Part shown: in pieces, positions 25,477 to 35,220 of the stretch
Layout of the letters: the number at the start of each line of letters is the position of its first letter
Numbering within the stretch: the stretch's first letter is position 1
Origin: JADCRZ01 sp037718865
Lineage (GTDB): Bacteria; Bacteroidota; Bacteroidia; Chitinophagales; Chitinophagaceae
Direction: 5' to 3'
DNA length: 64,000 nt
Assembly: GCA_037718865.1 (NCBI GenBank)
Contig: JBBJMP010000007.1
Span: 248,001-312,000, forward strand
Translations under genes and position numbers: made by a program
The notes under the pieces: generated by a model
Seen by the model: only the letters and a program-made list of their open reading frames with translations
What the model was told of the DNA's origin: nothing
Databases searched by the model: none

Positions 25477-27396
25477 TTAAAGCCCTAATTCTTTTTTCAG
25501 CGAGGCATATCTCGGATCATCTGTTAATTCCTTAAACTGCGGTAATTGAATGATGAGGGCCAGGGGACCAAGTCTTTTGTTTACAGATTGATCCAAATAA
25601 GAAAAAACCTTATCGGCGTCTCTGAGCGACCACCATACCATGGCGAGATCGGAATCCATGACAACATCGGGATCTTCTACCTGCCGCTGTTCTAATTTTG
25701 CAATACATTCCAGGGCCTTATTTCGTTCACCTAGCCTCCCGTAAGCGTAACCCATTGGGGTAACTCCTTTAAGTGGATGGTTGGTTAACCGGTAGACCTC
25801 TTTAAAGATCTCCAGGGCTTTTAGCCAGTCACCCATCATACCGGAGCACCAGCCGGTGAGTTCCAGGGTAATGCGCATTTGGGGGTGCATTTCCAATACT
25901 TTGTTTGCCTGTAACAGTGCGTCATCATACCTTTCCATGAACAGGTAAGCATTGGCCAGGTAGTGATTGATCACGGGTGATAATGGGTCAAGTTGCAAGG
26001 CTTTCTCCATTACCGTTACGGCTTCCTGTTTTTGCCTGGTTATAATATAGTAAAATGCGAGTAAGCGGTAGGCTTCTGTTGCCGCAGGATTCAGTTCAAT
26101 AGCCTTCTGCAGCGATTCATAGCCCTTACTCCACTGCCAATTATAAAAAAGATAGGCTGAACCTTTTGCTATATGCCCTTCAGCAAGATGAGGATCCAAT
26201 TCAAGCGCTTTGTCGCTGTAACGATGTACAATGTCAAATGCCTTATGCGTTTCTTTCTGCCCGGTGGCCCCCAGGTAAGCAACGGCGGCTGCCGTCATTG
26301 CATAGGCCTGCGAATACGCAGGTTCCAGCGCAATAGCTTCCTCGAAATATTGAATTGCTTTCTGCGTATCGGCTGGTGTTAGTTTGTTATAAAAATGCAA
26401 CCCTTTCAGAAACAGATTGTAAGCATCCAGATTCTTTACCGGTGCTTTAACAAGCGATGTGGTATTCTCCGCAACGGTTAGATTTTCCCTTAGCCGGTTG
26501 GCAATTATGCTGCTGATCTCATCCTGCACTTCAAAGATGTCTGTCAGGCTCCTGTCGTAACTTTCGCTCCAGATATGGTAACCGTCTGCAGCATTAATGA
26601 GCTGAGCCGTTATGCGAACGCGGTTACCTGCTTTACGTACACTTCCCTCGAGCACTTTATCCACATTCAACCTGAGGGCAATGTCACGAATATCATCGTT
26701 TTTTCCTTTAAATGCAAAAGCCGATATCCGGGATGTTACCTGCAAGCCTTCGACCTTCGTAAGCGCATTGAGTAATTCTTCAGTAATACCGTCACTGAAA
26801 TATTCGTTTTCGGGGTCTGCGCTCATGTTTACAAATGGCAATACCGCCAGGCGGTTGGACGGCTGTTTTGTCTTACCTTTTATCTCAACGCGGGCAGGCA
26901 CGGTAATTCCATCATTGGCGATGGCAAATACGCGAACCGCATTCTTTACATTTTTAATTTCAAAATAACCCATTTCCCGTGTCCTGATATTGTCCTGGTT
27001 CTTTATTTCATCATACACTTTTTCCGATACAAAGATGCCGCCTGCTACAGCCAGCGTTTCAATGCGGGAAGCCAGATTCACCCCATCGCCATAAACAGTT
27101 CCATCTTCTATGGCAATGTCACCGGTATGGATGCCAATGCGCAGGTCTACCGCAGGATCCTCTTTTAACATCTGTTGAATCTGAATGGCACATTGCACAC
27201 TGTCGATGGCGCTGCTGAAAATACTCAGGCTCCCATCGCCGTAATACTGAAGCAGATTTCCATTAAACAAAGGCATGGAGGTCTCAAGCACGGCTTTCAA
27301 TCGCTTACGCTTTAGTTTTGCCAGTTGCTCATTTTCCTGCATGATGGCAGTATAACCCGACATGTCGGCAAACATAATAGCAGCTAGTTGGCGCAT
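25477..27396 (-). CDS. class III nucleotide cyclase with TPR repeats
   Basis: 639 residues. Residues 1-170 form a class III cyclase homology domain: metal-binding D11 (FADMSGYT) and D54 (YYGDGSLSIF), and the transition-state Asn/Arg in YGDGVNLASRIE. The position that usually carries the purine-selecting Lys, four residues before D54, is Gln (LLQYYGD), so product specificity is uncertain. Residues about 185-320 form an FlgO/CadC-like alpha-beta domain (LAVLPFVNMSADPENEYFSDG ... GYHIWSESYDR). From about 330 on there are TPR-type helical repeats (YNLFLKGLHFYNKLTPA, LDPHLAEGHIAKGSAYL, AYGRLGERNKALECI). No membrane segment, so cytosolic. Such fusions are common in Bacteroidota and are thought to link protein-protein contacts to cAMP-type signalling. 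Confidence 0.88.
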   Translation of the reverse strand: MRQLAAIMFADMSGYTAIMQENEQLAKLKRKRLKAVLETSMPLFNGNLLQYYGDGSLSIFSSAIDSVQCAIQIQQMLKEDPAVDLRIGIHTGDIAIEDGTVYGDGVNLASRIETLAVAGGIFVSEKVYDEIKNQDNIRTREMGYFEIKNVKNAVRVFAIANDGITVPARVEIKGKTKQPSNRLAVLPFVNMSADPENEYFSDGITEELLNALTKVEGLQVTSRISAFAFKGKNDDIRDIALRLNVDKVLEGSVRKAGNRVRITAQLINAADGYHIWSESYDRSLTDIFEVQDEISSIIANRLRENLTVAENTTSLVKAPVKNLDAYNLFLKGLHFYNKLTPADTQKAIQYFEEAIALEPAYSQAYAMTAAAVAYLGATGQKETHKAFDIVHRYSDKALELDPHLAEGHIAKGSAYLFYNWQWSKGYESLQKAIELNPAATEAYRLLAFYYIITRQKQEAVTVMEKALQLDPLSPVINHYLANAYLFMERYDDALLQANKVLEMHPQMRITLELTGWCSGMMGDWLKALEIFKEVYRLTNHPLKGVTPMGYAYGRLGERNKALECIAKLEQRQVEDPDVVMDSDLAMVWWSLRDADKVFSYLDQSVNKRLGPLALIIQLPQFKELTDDPRYASLKKELGL

Positions 27397-27512
27397 GAGC
27401 AGATTATAAAAATGTAGGAATGACGAAACAGCCTGTAAATTAGCTACTATTTAGGTCGTATTACCCGATAAATGCAATTCCTTAGTTCCTTATTCAGTAT
27501 CAGGCCCAACAG

Positions 27513-30275
27513 CTACCTGTCTCCTTTTATCTTTTCTGCGCTGTTTTCGCCTTTTTTATAGTGCTCTTTACGCTGGTGATTTTCGTCATCCATGGAAGGA
27601 CCCTGCATGATCTTTCTCCAATCCATTGTTTTGTTATATTTTTTCATAGCTTTCTCCACATCAAACACACGGCTATCATGCATCTCAAAAGAGTAAGGTG
27701 TGTAATCAGGCTTATTGGTAAAACAATCGTCCAGCAGGGAGGCCGTTACATCATACTGGTTTACGTAAGGAACTCCAAGGATATTGTAGATGATTTTAAG
27801 GATTGACCCGAAATTGGCGTGTTTGTGGGATACATACTCTCTTTTGACATAAGGACCTGCCAGCATCAACATGCTGCGATGTGCATCGACATGATCGACT
27901 CCGCCCTGGGGATCATCTTCGGTAATGATCACCAGCATATTTTTCCAGTATCTCGTTCGGGAAAGAAAGTGCAATATCCTTCCTACTGCCAGGTCGTTAT
28001 CGGCCATAAACGAATGCGGAAAGAAATAGCCGTCTTCCGGTCTTAGATCAGAACCATGGTCATTCGGAATCTGCACGGTGATCAGTGCAGGCATAGGTTG
28101 TTTTCCTTTTATCCACATCCTGGTAAACTCCTCTTCAAACTGGTTCATCCTGTACTGATCAGGAATATTGGTATTATAACCGGCATAGTTATGACTGGTC
28201 CGGCTCCATAACGCCTTTTGCATAGGAACCATGACTCCATGTGCGGCGCCTGTTGCCGTATCGTACCATTCTTCTCTTACATGGGCCGTTTCATTGGCTT
28301 CACCGAAATTGTAAAAAGAGATCTTGTTGCGTTCCAGGGCCTCCCACAAACCTCCGATCTCATTGTAGTCTTCAGGATCCATGCTGCCTGTGGAACCGGG
28401 GTAACGTCGGCCTGAAGCCGGTGAAAAGAACTTAGCGGTTTTGCTTACGCTTGAATTGGTTTCCACCCACTCGTTAGGGATCACGCCCATCATCCAGTGA
28501 TGGCCATGGATGGAAGCATCACTATCACAATAAAAGTTATCACTAAAGCAAAATTGCCTGGCTATTTTATGGTGGTTCGGCATTACCCGTGCATCTTTAA
28601 CAGTATCCTGCTTTCCATGTATAGTCACCCTATTGCCATACCTTGCCAGGGTCGAATCACCCTTTCCTGAGGATAGCTGGCCCAGCACTTCATCATAGGT
28701 CCTGTTTTCCTTAGTAATGTACACGATGTGTTTTACCGGGCTTTTCCCGGCAACCGGCAATGGAGGCAGGGGGTTGGAACTTCCACTTATTCGCTGAACC
28801 ATAAATGTATTGTCAAGTGTTTGTTTGGTATATGCCGCCAAACGCTTTTCATCGGGAACAGGTATCTTGTGAAAACTTCCCAGCTGAATATCTCCTATGT
28901 ATGTTCCCTGCACCGGCTTAAGGAAATGCTGCCCTCCATTCGGGCCCGCACCAAAGCCGCGGCAAGTGATGACGTACAATTCCTTCTCGTCTTTACTTAA
29001 TGATACTCTTGCAGGCCCCCACCCGGTAGGAATAAGTCCGCGTGTAGCCTTTTTCTCCACCTCGATTACAGCAATAGCGTTAAAGCCAAGTAAAGCCACG
29101 TACAGCGTCTTTTCATCTTTGCTTAAGGTAAGGCCGAAAGGAAACAATCCTCGGTATTTGTCTATCCGCTTATCTACCCGGATCGAAATATGACCGGTGA
29201 TCTTGTTATTACGGTAATCAATAACCGAAATGTTATCATTGGAGGCATTGGTAACGTAAGCATACCTGCTGCCGGCTACTATAGAGTTGGGACTGGCACC
29301 GCCTACCACTTCAGCCCCTTCTATCATCTGTCCGATCTGGTGCCCCGGCTTGTAACGGTGAACCACTTTATTGGCGGCAAGGTCAATGGCATATACGCTC
29401 ATGGCCTCCGGTGCCAGCGGGCTGCCCACGCCGGGTATCTTTCTTCCGTTCCACTCATAACCTTTGATCGAAGCTTTTGTGTTATCGCCGTAGGGATGAA
29501 AAGGGATCAGGTTATTGTTATAATTTTCTTTGGTAAGTCCGGTAATCAGCGGGTAATCATAAACGCCTACATTGGCAACAAAAGCCATTTTCTTGTCAGG
29601 ACTTATGGCCAGTCCGAAAGGCTGACGACCGGTTTTGATTGATGTGGTCACTTTACGCGTAGACAGATCAATCCGAACTAACCGGAAGTTTCCCCGGTCC
29701 AATACCAGCAGCTCGTTGTTGCCCTCATTCATCAGTAAGTCGCTGGTAAAGCTATCTTCATATGAAACGGAACCGATCATGCCATTAAGCGATATTGAAT
29801 CAAGGCGAACCATTTTATCTATGTCATATAACAGCACAGCGCCGTTATCTCCTCCACTCAGGTAAACGGTTTTAGAATCAGCTGAAAAAGCTACCCCCAA
29901 AAACGAGCCGTTCGAAAAAGGTGAAAGGATAGAACTATCGTAGCTTGGTATACGGGTATGTGTCAACGATGGCAGGTCGATGATGGTAAACACCCCGTTG
30001 TGCAGTGTGACGGCTTTTTTACCGTCGGGTGAAAGGGACATGCCAAACGGATCATGCGTGATTCTAATGGTTTTGCCTGCGGGTGTGAGATACCGGCCGC
30101 TGGGCAGCACTGTTGTGCCGGCAGTATCAATACGGCAATAGTCGGCATGTCCCGGAACAGTGAGGATAACCGGCGATTGAGGACGGACTGACATTATTGA
30201 ACAGGTAAAAAGAAAACTTAGTAACAGCTTTTTATAATGAATCAGTTGGGGCATCTGAATGGTTTTAGTACTCAA
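27513..30275 (-). CDS. YncE-type beta-propeller fused to a phosphoesterase
   Basis: 920 residues with an N-terminal signal peptide (LLLSFLFTCSIMSVRP). Residues about 40-480 form a YVTN-type propeller (PFGLAISPDKKMAFVANVG, YVTNASNDNISVIDY, FGLTLSKDEKTLYVAL). Residues about 510-850 match the phosphoesterase family that includes phospholipase C and acid phosphatases (TKENRTYDEVLGQL, FSDNFYCDSDASIHGHHW, ITEDDPQGGVDHVDAHRS with its metal-binding Asp/His residues). Predicted periplasmic or surface enzyme that hydrolyses a phosphate ester. It lies a few genes from PhoX and polyphosphate kinase, but spacing gives no evidence of co-transcription. Confidence 0.88.
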   Translation of the reverse strand: MSTKTIQMPQLIHYKKLLLSFLFTCSIMSVRPQSPVILTVPGHADYCRIDTAGTTVLPSGRYLTPAGKTIRITHDPFGMSLSPDGKKAVTLHNGVFTIIDLPSLTHTRIPSYDSSILSPFSNGSFLGVAFSADSKTVYLSGGDNGAVLLYDIDKMVRLDSISLNGMIGSVSYEDSFTSDLLMNEGNNELLVLDRGNFRLVRIDLSTRKVTTSIKTGRQPFGLAISPDKKMAFVANVGVYDYPLITGLTKENYNNNLIPFHPYGDNTKASIKGYEWNGRKIPGVGSPLAPEAMSVYAIDLAANKVVHRYKPGHQIGQMIEGAEVVGGASPNSIVAGSRYAYVTNASNDNISVIDYRNNKITGHISIRVDKRIDKYRGLFPFGLTLSKDEKTLYVALLGFNAIAVIEVEKKATRGLIPTGWGPARVSLSKDEKELYVITCRGFGAGPNGGQHFLKPVQGTYIGDIQLGSFHKIPVPDEKRLAAYTKQTLDNTFMVQRISGSSNPLPPLPVAGKSPVKHIVYITKENRTYDEVLGQLSSGKGDSTLARYGNRVTIHGKQDTVKDARVMPNHHKIARQFCFSDNFYCDSDASIHGHHWMMGVIPNEWVETNSSVSKTAKFFSPASGRRYPGSTGSMDPEDYNEIGGLWEALERNKISFYNFGEANETAHVREEWYDTATGAAHGVMVPMQKALWSRTSHNYAGYNTNIPDQYRMNQFEEEFTRMWIKGKQPMPALITVQIPNDHGSDLRPEDGYFFPHSFMADNDLAVGRILHFLSRTRYWKNMLVIITEDDPQGGVDHVDAHRSMLMLAGPYVKREYVSHKHANFGSILKIIYNILGVPYVNQYDVTASLLDDCFTNKPDYTPYSFEMHDSRVFDVEKAMKKYNKTMDWRKIMQGPSMDDENHQRKEHYKKGENSAEKIKGDR

Positions 30276-30393
30276 ACATAAAGCTTCCGCAATAATTTGC
30301 TTTCGTATTTATGTAATCATTACATTAACTTGACCGGATTAAATGGGCAGTCATAGGTCTGGGCAGTATGTCGCGAAAGATTTGTGGATGTTA

Positions 30394-30444
30394 GCCTCAG
30401 ATTCGCAGATTTGGAATCATGGATACAATCTGCAAATCTGCGGC
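30394..30444. repeat. family A palindromic repeat, imperfect copy
   Basis: GCCTCAGATTCGCAGATT ... AATCTGCAAATCTGCGGC with a 15-nt centre. The two arms differ from those at 11578-11627 by one base each. Lies between the phosphoesterase gene start and the oxidoreductase stop. Confidence 0.75.
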
Positions 30445-30516
30445 AACTTCTTCAGATGGCTGTTACTTTTGTAAGAGGTTTCACTACACTTAAAGCTGTA
30501 AGTATATCACATCGAA

Positions 30517-31587
30517 CTAAGGATAAGGAACATCCATAAGGCCTGCACAATCCAGCATACAACGATTTTCCGCACTTTCAAAGGCCAGTTCGATCAAACG
30601 GATAGTGTTATACCCGTGCTCGGGCCTTTCTTTTGACAGGTGCCCGTTTACGATCGTATCATACAGGTTCTTATAATACAGTCCGTAATTTCCTGGCAGT
30701 GATGGATACTTTTCTTTTATCAGTTCGCCGTCTTCCAACGTATGCAGGAGCCCAAAAATATTTTCCGGCTCCCTTCCCCAGTCTGCCTGTGTTGGTAGTT
30801 CACCGCCCCGCAGTTTCGCTTCCTGCACGTCTTCCCCATACTTTATATATGAGCCCTTTGTTCCATGTACCATATATCTCGGGCCGGGTTCACGGATAAG
30901 CATACCCGCATGAAGAATGACTTTTCCAAATGGATAATGCAACCATAGATTAAAGAAATCATCCACCCTTGAATGAGGCCGCTGGCTCGTTATATCTGCA
31001 GTGATCGCTGATGGAAGTCCAAACAGGCAGCAAACTTGGTCCAGCAAATGAGGTCCGAGGTCATAAAATATTCCGCTTCCCGGAAGAGGTGCCTCGCGCC
31101 AGGCTGCCGGTCTTGCTTCAGGACGGTAGCGGTCGTAGTGAGATTCAAACTCATGCACTTCGCCAAGCAGTCTTTTATCCAGGATCTCTTTGATAGTCAG
31201 AAAATCGCTTACATAACGGCGGTTCTGATACACGCTTAATACCTGGTCGCCTGAGTTGGCCAGGTTAACAAGTGTCTCTGCCTCCTTTGACGTATTGGTG
31301 AACGGCTTCTCCACAACCACATGTTTACCCGCCTTCAGGCACTGAACGGCAAACGGAAAATGTGTTTCATTGGGCGTAGTGATCACAACCAGGTCTATGC
31401 TTTGATCTGCCAGCAGTTCGTCGATACTGCGAACGGACCTGACTGCAGGGAGGCGTTGCTGCACTTCATTTCCACTCCTTTCTACCACGCAGGCCAGTTC
31501 AAACTCTTCCATTGTGGTTAAGAAGGGAATATGATATGCTTTAGCCGAGATGCCAAAGCCTACAATGCCACATTTTAGCTTTCTCAT
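30517..31587 (-). CDS. cytosolic Gfo/Idh/MocA family oxidoreductase
   Basis: 356 residues, no signal peptide. Rossmann NAD(P) fold at the N-terminus (CGIVGFGISAKAYHIPFL), EKP motif in VVVEKPFTNTS (around residue 92), and a C-terminal domain with GSGIFYDLGPHLLDQ containing the family's catalytic-region Asp/His. Related enzymes dehydrogenate inositols or sugars such as scyllo-inositol or glucose. It begins 71 bases upstream... of nothing on its own strand except the preceding GH43 gene, whose stop is 3 bases away from this gene's start, so the two are probably one transcript: GH43 releases a sugar and this enzyme may act on it after import. That link is inference. Confidence 0.85.
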   Translation of the reverse strand: MRKLKCGIVGFGISAKAYHIPFLTTMEEFELACVVERSGNEVQQRLPAVRSVRSIDELLADQSIDLVVITTPNETHFPFAVQCLKAGKHVVVEKPFTNTSKEAETLVNLANSGDQVLSVYQNRRYVSDFLTIKEILDKRLLGEVHEFESHYDRYRPEARPAAWREAPLPGSGIFYDLGPHLLDQVCCLFGLPSAITADITSQRPHSRVDDFFNLWLHYPFGKVILHAGMLIREPGPRYMVHGTKGSYIKYGEDVQEAKLRGGELPTQADWGREPENIFGLLHTLEDGELIKEKYPSLPGNYGLYYKNLYDTIVNGHLSKERPEHGYNTIRLIELAFESAENRCMLDCAGLMDVPYP

Positions 31588-31590
31588 AGT

Positions 31591-32754
31591 TTAGAGTTGT
31601 TTCTGTTTTACCAGGCCGGATGGCAGTGGCTGCCATCCTGTATTCGGTCCGTGTACTACAAGGGTGCCATTCTGCAATATCTCCATACGGTCGATAAAAA
31701 CCACCCTATTATTGCCGGTGGCATTTGTTCGCCCATGATACACGCAAAACATTTCTTTTTTATCCGGTGAAAAGGTAACACTGTTATGCCCAGTACCGGT
31801 GACATCGCCTTTCCGGTGAACATTTTTTTCCAGAACAGGATTATTAGCAGCTTTTTTATATGGTCCGAGCGGGCCTTTTGCGGTGGCATAGCCAACGGAA
31901 TAATTTTCTCCCGCAAAATGATTGGCAGAATACATTATGTAATAAGTACCGCCCTTCCTGAACGTATAAGAACCTTCTGTCCAGCGACGGTTTACCTCTC
32001 TTGATGTAACAGAGCGGCTCTCCCATTCGGCCTGCGAATCGCTGATCTTTACGGGCGGACGCAACAACATTACCGGCTCACCAATAGTGCCGCTGAAATC
32101 AGGTTTAAGCTCAACGCCATATACCCAGCTTTCTTCAATGTCCTTGTACCATCCGTTTTTGCGGGCAAGGTCTGCTATTTCGCTTTCTACAGCATGTTTG
32201 TAACAGCACCGGGAATAATACAGATAGATCCTCCCGTCATCGTTAAAGAAAACGTTGCCATCGATAATAGGATACCCGGGATCAAAAACAGGTTTATCGC
32301 TCAATTCAACAAATGGACCGGTCGGCTTATCGGCAACGGCAACCCCTATGCGAAAATTTTCCAGTTCTTTCGTGGGGTTATTCTTCCACTGGGCACTAAA
32401 AAACATGTAATATTTCGATTTCACCTTATACACTTCAGGGGCCCAGAAGGAATGCATGGTCCAGGAGTCTGGCGTATTTCCTGTATAAACCTGTCCCTCA
32501 TACTTCCAGTTGGCCAGGTCAGCTGAGGAATAGGCTGAAAAGCCATCGCGGGCACCCCCACCGGTGCCATACATATAGTAACGGCCGTTATCGTCGTACA
32601 AAATATATGGGTCCCCAAAATTAACGGGTAACGGATTTTTATAACCGGCAGCCTGCGCGGCAGTGACCGGAACATTTTTTTCCTGCGCCAGGGAAATGTT
32701 TGCATGGATAAAGCTGATGGCAGTAACCACCAAACAAACGAATGCTTTTTTCAT
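31591..32754 (-). CDS. glycoside hydrolase family 43 enzyme
   Basis: 387 residues with a signal peptide (KKAFVCLVVTAISFIHANISLAQ). Five-bladed propeller of GH43 with the expected catalytic trio: general base D48 (NFGDPYILY), pKa-modulating D165 (PIIDGNVFF) and general acid E260 (RRWTEGSYTF). The family cleaves alpha-L-arabinofuranosides or beta-D-xylosides with inversion; the exact substrate is not readable. No T9SS tail, so probably periplasmic. The following gene, an oxidoreductase, starts 3 bases after its stop. The start codon is formed by the last copy of a threefold octamer repeat (32753-32776). Confidence 0.9.
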   Translation of the reverse strand: MKKAFVCLVVTAISFIHANISLAQEKNVPVTAAQAAGYKNPLPVNFGDPYILYDDNGRYYMYGTGGGARDGFSAYSSADLANWKYEGQVYTGNTPDSWTMHSFWAPEVYKVKSKYYMFFSAQWKNNPTKELENFRIGVAVADKPTGPFVELSDKPVFDPGYPIIDGNVFFNDDGRIYLYYSRCCYKHAVESEIADLARKNGWYKDIEESWVYGVELKPDFSGTIGEPVMLLRPPVKISDSQAEWESRSVTSREVNRRWTEGSYTFRKGGTYYIMYSANHFAGENYSVGYATAKGPLGPYKKAANNPVLEKNVHRKGDVTGTGHNSVTFSPDKKEMFCVYHGRTNATGNNRVVFIDRMEILQNGTLVVHGPNTGWQPLPSGLVKQKQL

Positions 32755-32776
32755 GTTGTTATGTTGTTATGTTGTT
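32753..32776 (-). repeat. AACAACAT tandem octamer at the GH43 start codon
   Basis: On the minus strand AACAACAT occurs three times in a row, and the last copy plus the next G forms the ATG. Copy-number change would alter the distance from promoter to start but not the reading frame. Confidence 0.85.
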
Positions 32777-32846
32777 GAAATGAAACTTACAAAAATAATG
32801 ACAGCGCATTTCTCAATTTTTTGTTCTTTGATCAGCCTGCTCGCGG

Positions 32847-32870
32847 GTGGTTGGTGAAAACACCAACCAC
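32847..32870. repeat. family B hairpin repeat, copy 1
   Basis: GTGGTTGGTG-AAAA-CACCAACCAC: perfect 10-bp arms around a 4-base loop, in the gap between polyphosphate kinase and GH43. Same core as 39211-39234. Confidence 0.85.
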
Positions 32871-32880
32871 GGGCCACTGA

Positions 32881-32903
32881 TCTCACATCTGACATCTCAC
32901 ATC
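32881..32903. repeat. family D tract, copy 2
   Basis: TCTCACATCTGACATCTCAC plus ATC, hexamer-like repeats ending 17 bases before the polyphosphate kinase stop. Resembles 15029-15052. Confidence 0.55.
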
Positions 32904-32919
32904 AATGGATTCTCTGTCA

Positions 32920-35160
32920 TCAGGCTGGCCGTATGCATAGATCGATGCTCCTTTTTGCTGCAAGAAATTGATAAATAGATTCCTGCGACCTGACGGGACT
33001 TGATCCATCAGCTCTGACTGTGTTATTCAGGTTATGATCAATGTTAACACCCTGCACATTATCTGACAGCTGAAGCCTGACCATATGAAGCAGGTCTTTT
33101 TTATACTGATGATCATAAACAGGGAAGCATACTTCAATCCTACGGTATATATTCCTGTTCATCCAATCCGCAGAACCCATGAACACTTCTTCATTTCCGT
33201 TATTGTGAAAAATAAAGATCCTGCCGTGTTCAAGATAACGGTCTACTATACGGGTAACGGAAATATGATCGCTCATTCCCTTAACACCGGGTACGATACA
33301 ACAGATGCTTCTCACTATAAGATTTACCTTGACGCCCGCCCTGGATGCTTCGTACAGTTTGTTTATTAATAGTTTCTCTTCAAGATTATTTACTTTAATG
33401 GTGATTTCTGCAGGTAACCCTGACTTTTGATTTGTTATTTCGCGCTCGATAAGATCAATAAATCGGGTTTGCAAATTGTACTGTGCCACCAATAAATGAT
33501 TGAACTTGTTAGCGGCGTCTTTCACCTGTTTTTTGTTTAACAGCAAAAAGATCTGCTCCACTTCCTCAAGCATCTCCTTATGGGCAGTAAGCAAGACATG
33601 ATCTGTATAAAACCGGGACGTGTTCTCATTTAAATTGCCGGTAGCCAGCAAGCCAAGGCGGTAAATGCCGGATGAACCCGTTCTCTTGACCAACGCTATC
33701 TTGGCATGAACCTTAAGGCTGTTTTCAGAATACACGACACTGATCCCGTTTGCTTTAAATTTCTTAGCCCATTTGAGGTTGTTGGCTTCATCAAACCTTG
33801 CCTTTAGCTCCATGAACACTTTAACACTTTTACCATTTGCACTGGCAGAAATCAGTGCGTTGCCAATCCGGGAATCGCTGGCTAACCGGTACATGGTAGT
33901 ATAGATTTCTGTGACATCACTATCTATGGCAGCTTCATTGAAAAAACGGAGCACCGTATCGTACGATTGGTATGGCGTATGCAGAAGGATGTCCCGGGCG
34001 ACCACGTAATCCAGCAGACATTGAAATTGATTAACCCTGATAGCCGGCCATCCTGGATACTTCAGGGCAGGATTGAAAATGTTGACCCCGTTCAGGTCTT
34101 TAAGATTATGATAAGGGCCGCCTTCAACAGTAATCGCTTCCTGCAGGCCCAGCCTTTCTATGATCAAATGCAGCGAATGTGCCGGAAATCCCTGTTGGTA
34201 TAAAAAACGGGTGGCATATCCAAAATCCCGTTTTGCAATTTGCCGCTCAATCTTGTCGGCAACGTCCCCTTCGAATTCGTCTTCCAGAGAAATTTCCGCA
34301 TCCCTGGTTACTTTAAAATTAAAACTGCCCGTTAAAACGGCTGGTTTTAATACCTGCGGCAGATGGGCCCTTATGATATCTTCCAAAAAGACGATGTATT
34401 GATGATCGTCCTGCATGACATTGTAGAACCGGGGAAGATGTGCCGTGGGTATATTAATGATAATAATTTCTGCTGTATCAGCTGCCCCTTCCGTAAAAAC
34501 AGCCAGGTATAACTGATTATTTACCGGAAAGAAAATTTTTTTTGATGAACGCAGGTAAACAGGCTGTAAAAAGGCAAGCACATTGCAAAAAAAATAATCA
34601 GACAATTGCGGCATAATGGCGACAGGCAGGAGATCACCATATAACAGGTAGGCACCATGTTCAGAGAGTTTAGGTATCAGGTGCCTGATAATATTACCGA
34701 AACGCTCCAATTGCTTTTTTATTCTTTCGTTTGCTGCCAATACTATGCTATGGACACTTGTTTGCGCTCCCTGTATTGCTTCTTTTTTAGCGGCTAATTT
34801 TTGCAAGGCAAGAAGGGCTGGAATGCGAACCCGGTAGAACTCATCGAGGTTGGATGAATAGATAGACAGAAAACTGAGCCTTTCCAATAGCGGAACAGTA
34901 TCTCTTTCCGCTTCCATCAATACTCTTTCATTAAACGAAAGCCAGCTAAGGTCGCGATCGAAATAAGCCAGGTCTACAGGTTGGCTCACCGGTTGTCCGG
35001 ATAGATGTCCGTCAGTGCTGAGATTGTTGTCAGTGAGGATTGAATTGGGGAAAAACGCTTTTTCAACAGGTCGGCGAACTCCCTGTTCGGATACGTGCAA
35101 CGGAGTACTGCCAGACCTGAAGACTCTTAACTGAAAGATCCATTTGATAAATGTATTCAT
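32920..35160 (-). CDS. ppk1: polyphosphate kinase 1
   Basis: 746 residues. N-domain starts at YFDRDLSWLSFNERVL (residue 68) with SIYSSNLDEFYRVRIPAL; the catalytic C-domains hold the autophosphorylated histidine region (SLKVHAKIALVKR), LATGNLNENTSRFYTD and SADWMNRN. It polymerises the gamma-phosphate of ATP into polyphosphate, reversibly, at the inner membrane. The first ~65 residues are an extension not usual for PPK1 (about 690 residues). No internal Met fits, but a GTG in that stretch could be the true start. PhoX-type phosphatase is the next gene upstream on the same strand, 61 bp away, giving a local phosphate theme. Confidence 0.93.
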   Translation of the reverse strand: MNTFIKWIFQLRVFRSGSTPLHVSEQGVRRPVEKAFFPNSILTDNNLSTDGHLSGQPVSQPVDLAYFDRDLSWLSFNERVLMEAERDTVPLLERLSFLSIYSSNLDEFYRVRIPALLALQKLAAKKEAIQGAQTSVHSIVLAANERIKKQLERFGNIIRHLIPKLSEHGAYLLYGDLLPVAIMPQLSDYFFCNVLAFLQPVYLRSSKKIFFPVNNQLYLAVFTEGAADTAEIIIINIPTAHLPRFYNVMQDDHQYIVFLEDIIRAHLPQVLKPAVLTGSFNFKVTRDAEISLEDEFEGDVADKIERQIAKRDFGYATRFLYQQGFPAHSLHLIIERLGLQEAITVEGGPYHNLKDLNGVNIFNPALKYPGWPAIRVNQFQCLLDYVVARDILLHTPYQSYDTVLRFFNEAAIDSDVTEIYTTMYRLASDSRIGNALISASANGKSVKVFMELKARFDEANNLKWAKKFKANGISVVYSENSLKVHAKIALVKRTGSSGIYRLGLLATGNLNENTSRFYTDHVLLTAHKEMLEEVEQIFLLLNKKQVKDAANKFNHLLVAQYNLQTRFIDLIEREITNQKSGLPAEITIKVNNLEEKLLINKLYEASRAGVKVNLIVRSICCIVPGVKGMSDHISVTRIVDRYLEHGRIFIFHNNGNEEVFMGSADWMNRNIYRRIEVCFPVYDHQYKKDLLHMVRLQLSDNVQGVNIDHNLNNTVRADGSSPVRSQESIYQFLAAKRSIDLCIRPA

Positions 35161-35220
35161 GCTCCCTACCGCATTTAGAAATAAACCTTACTACATAGCT
35201 AACGGTGATGTATAACGTTG

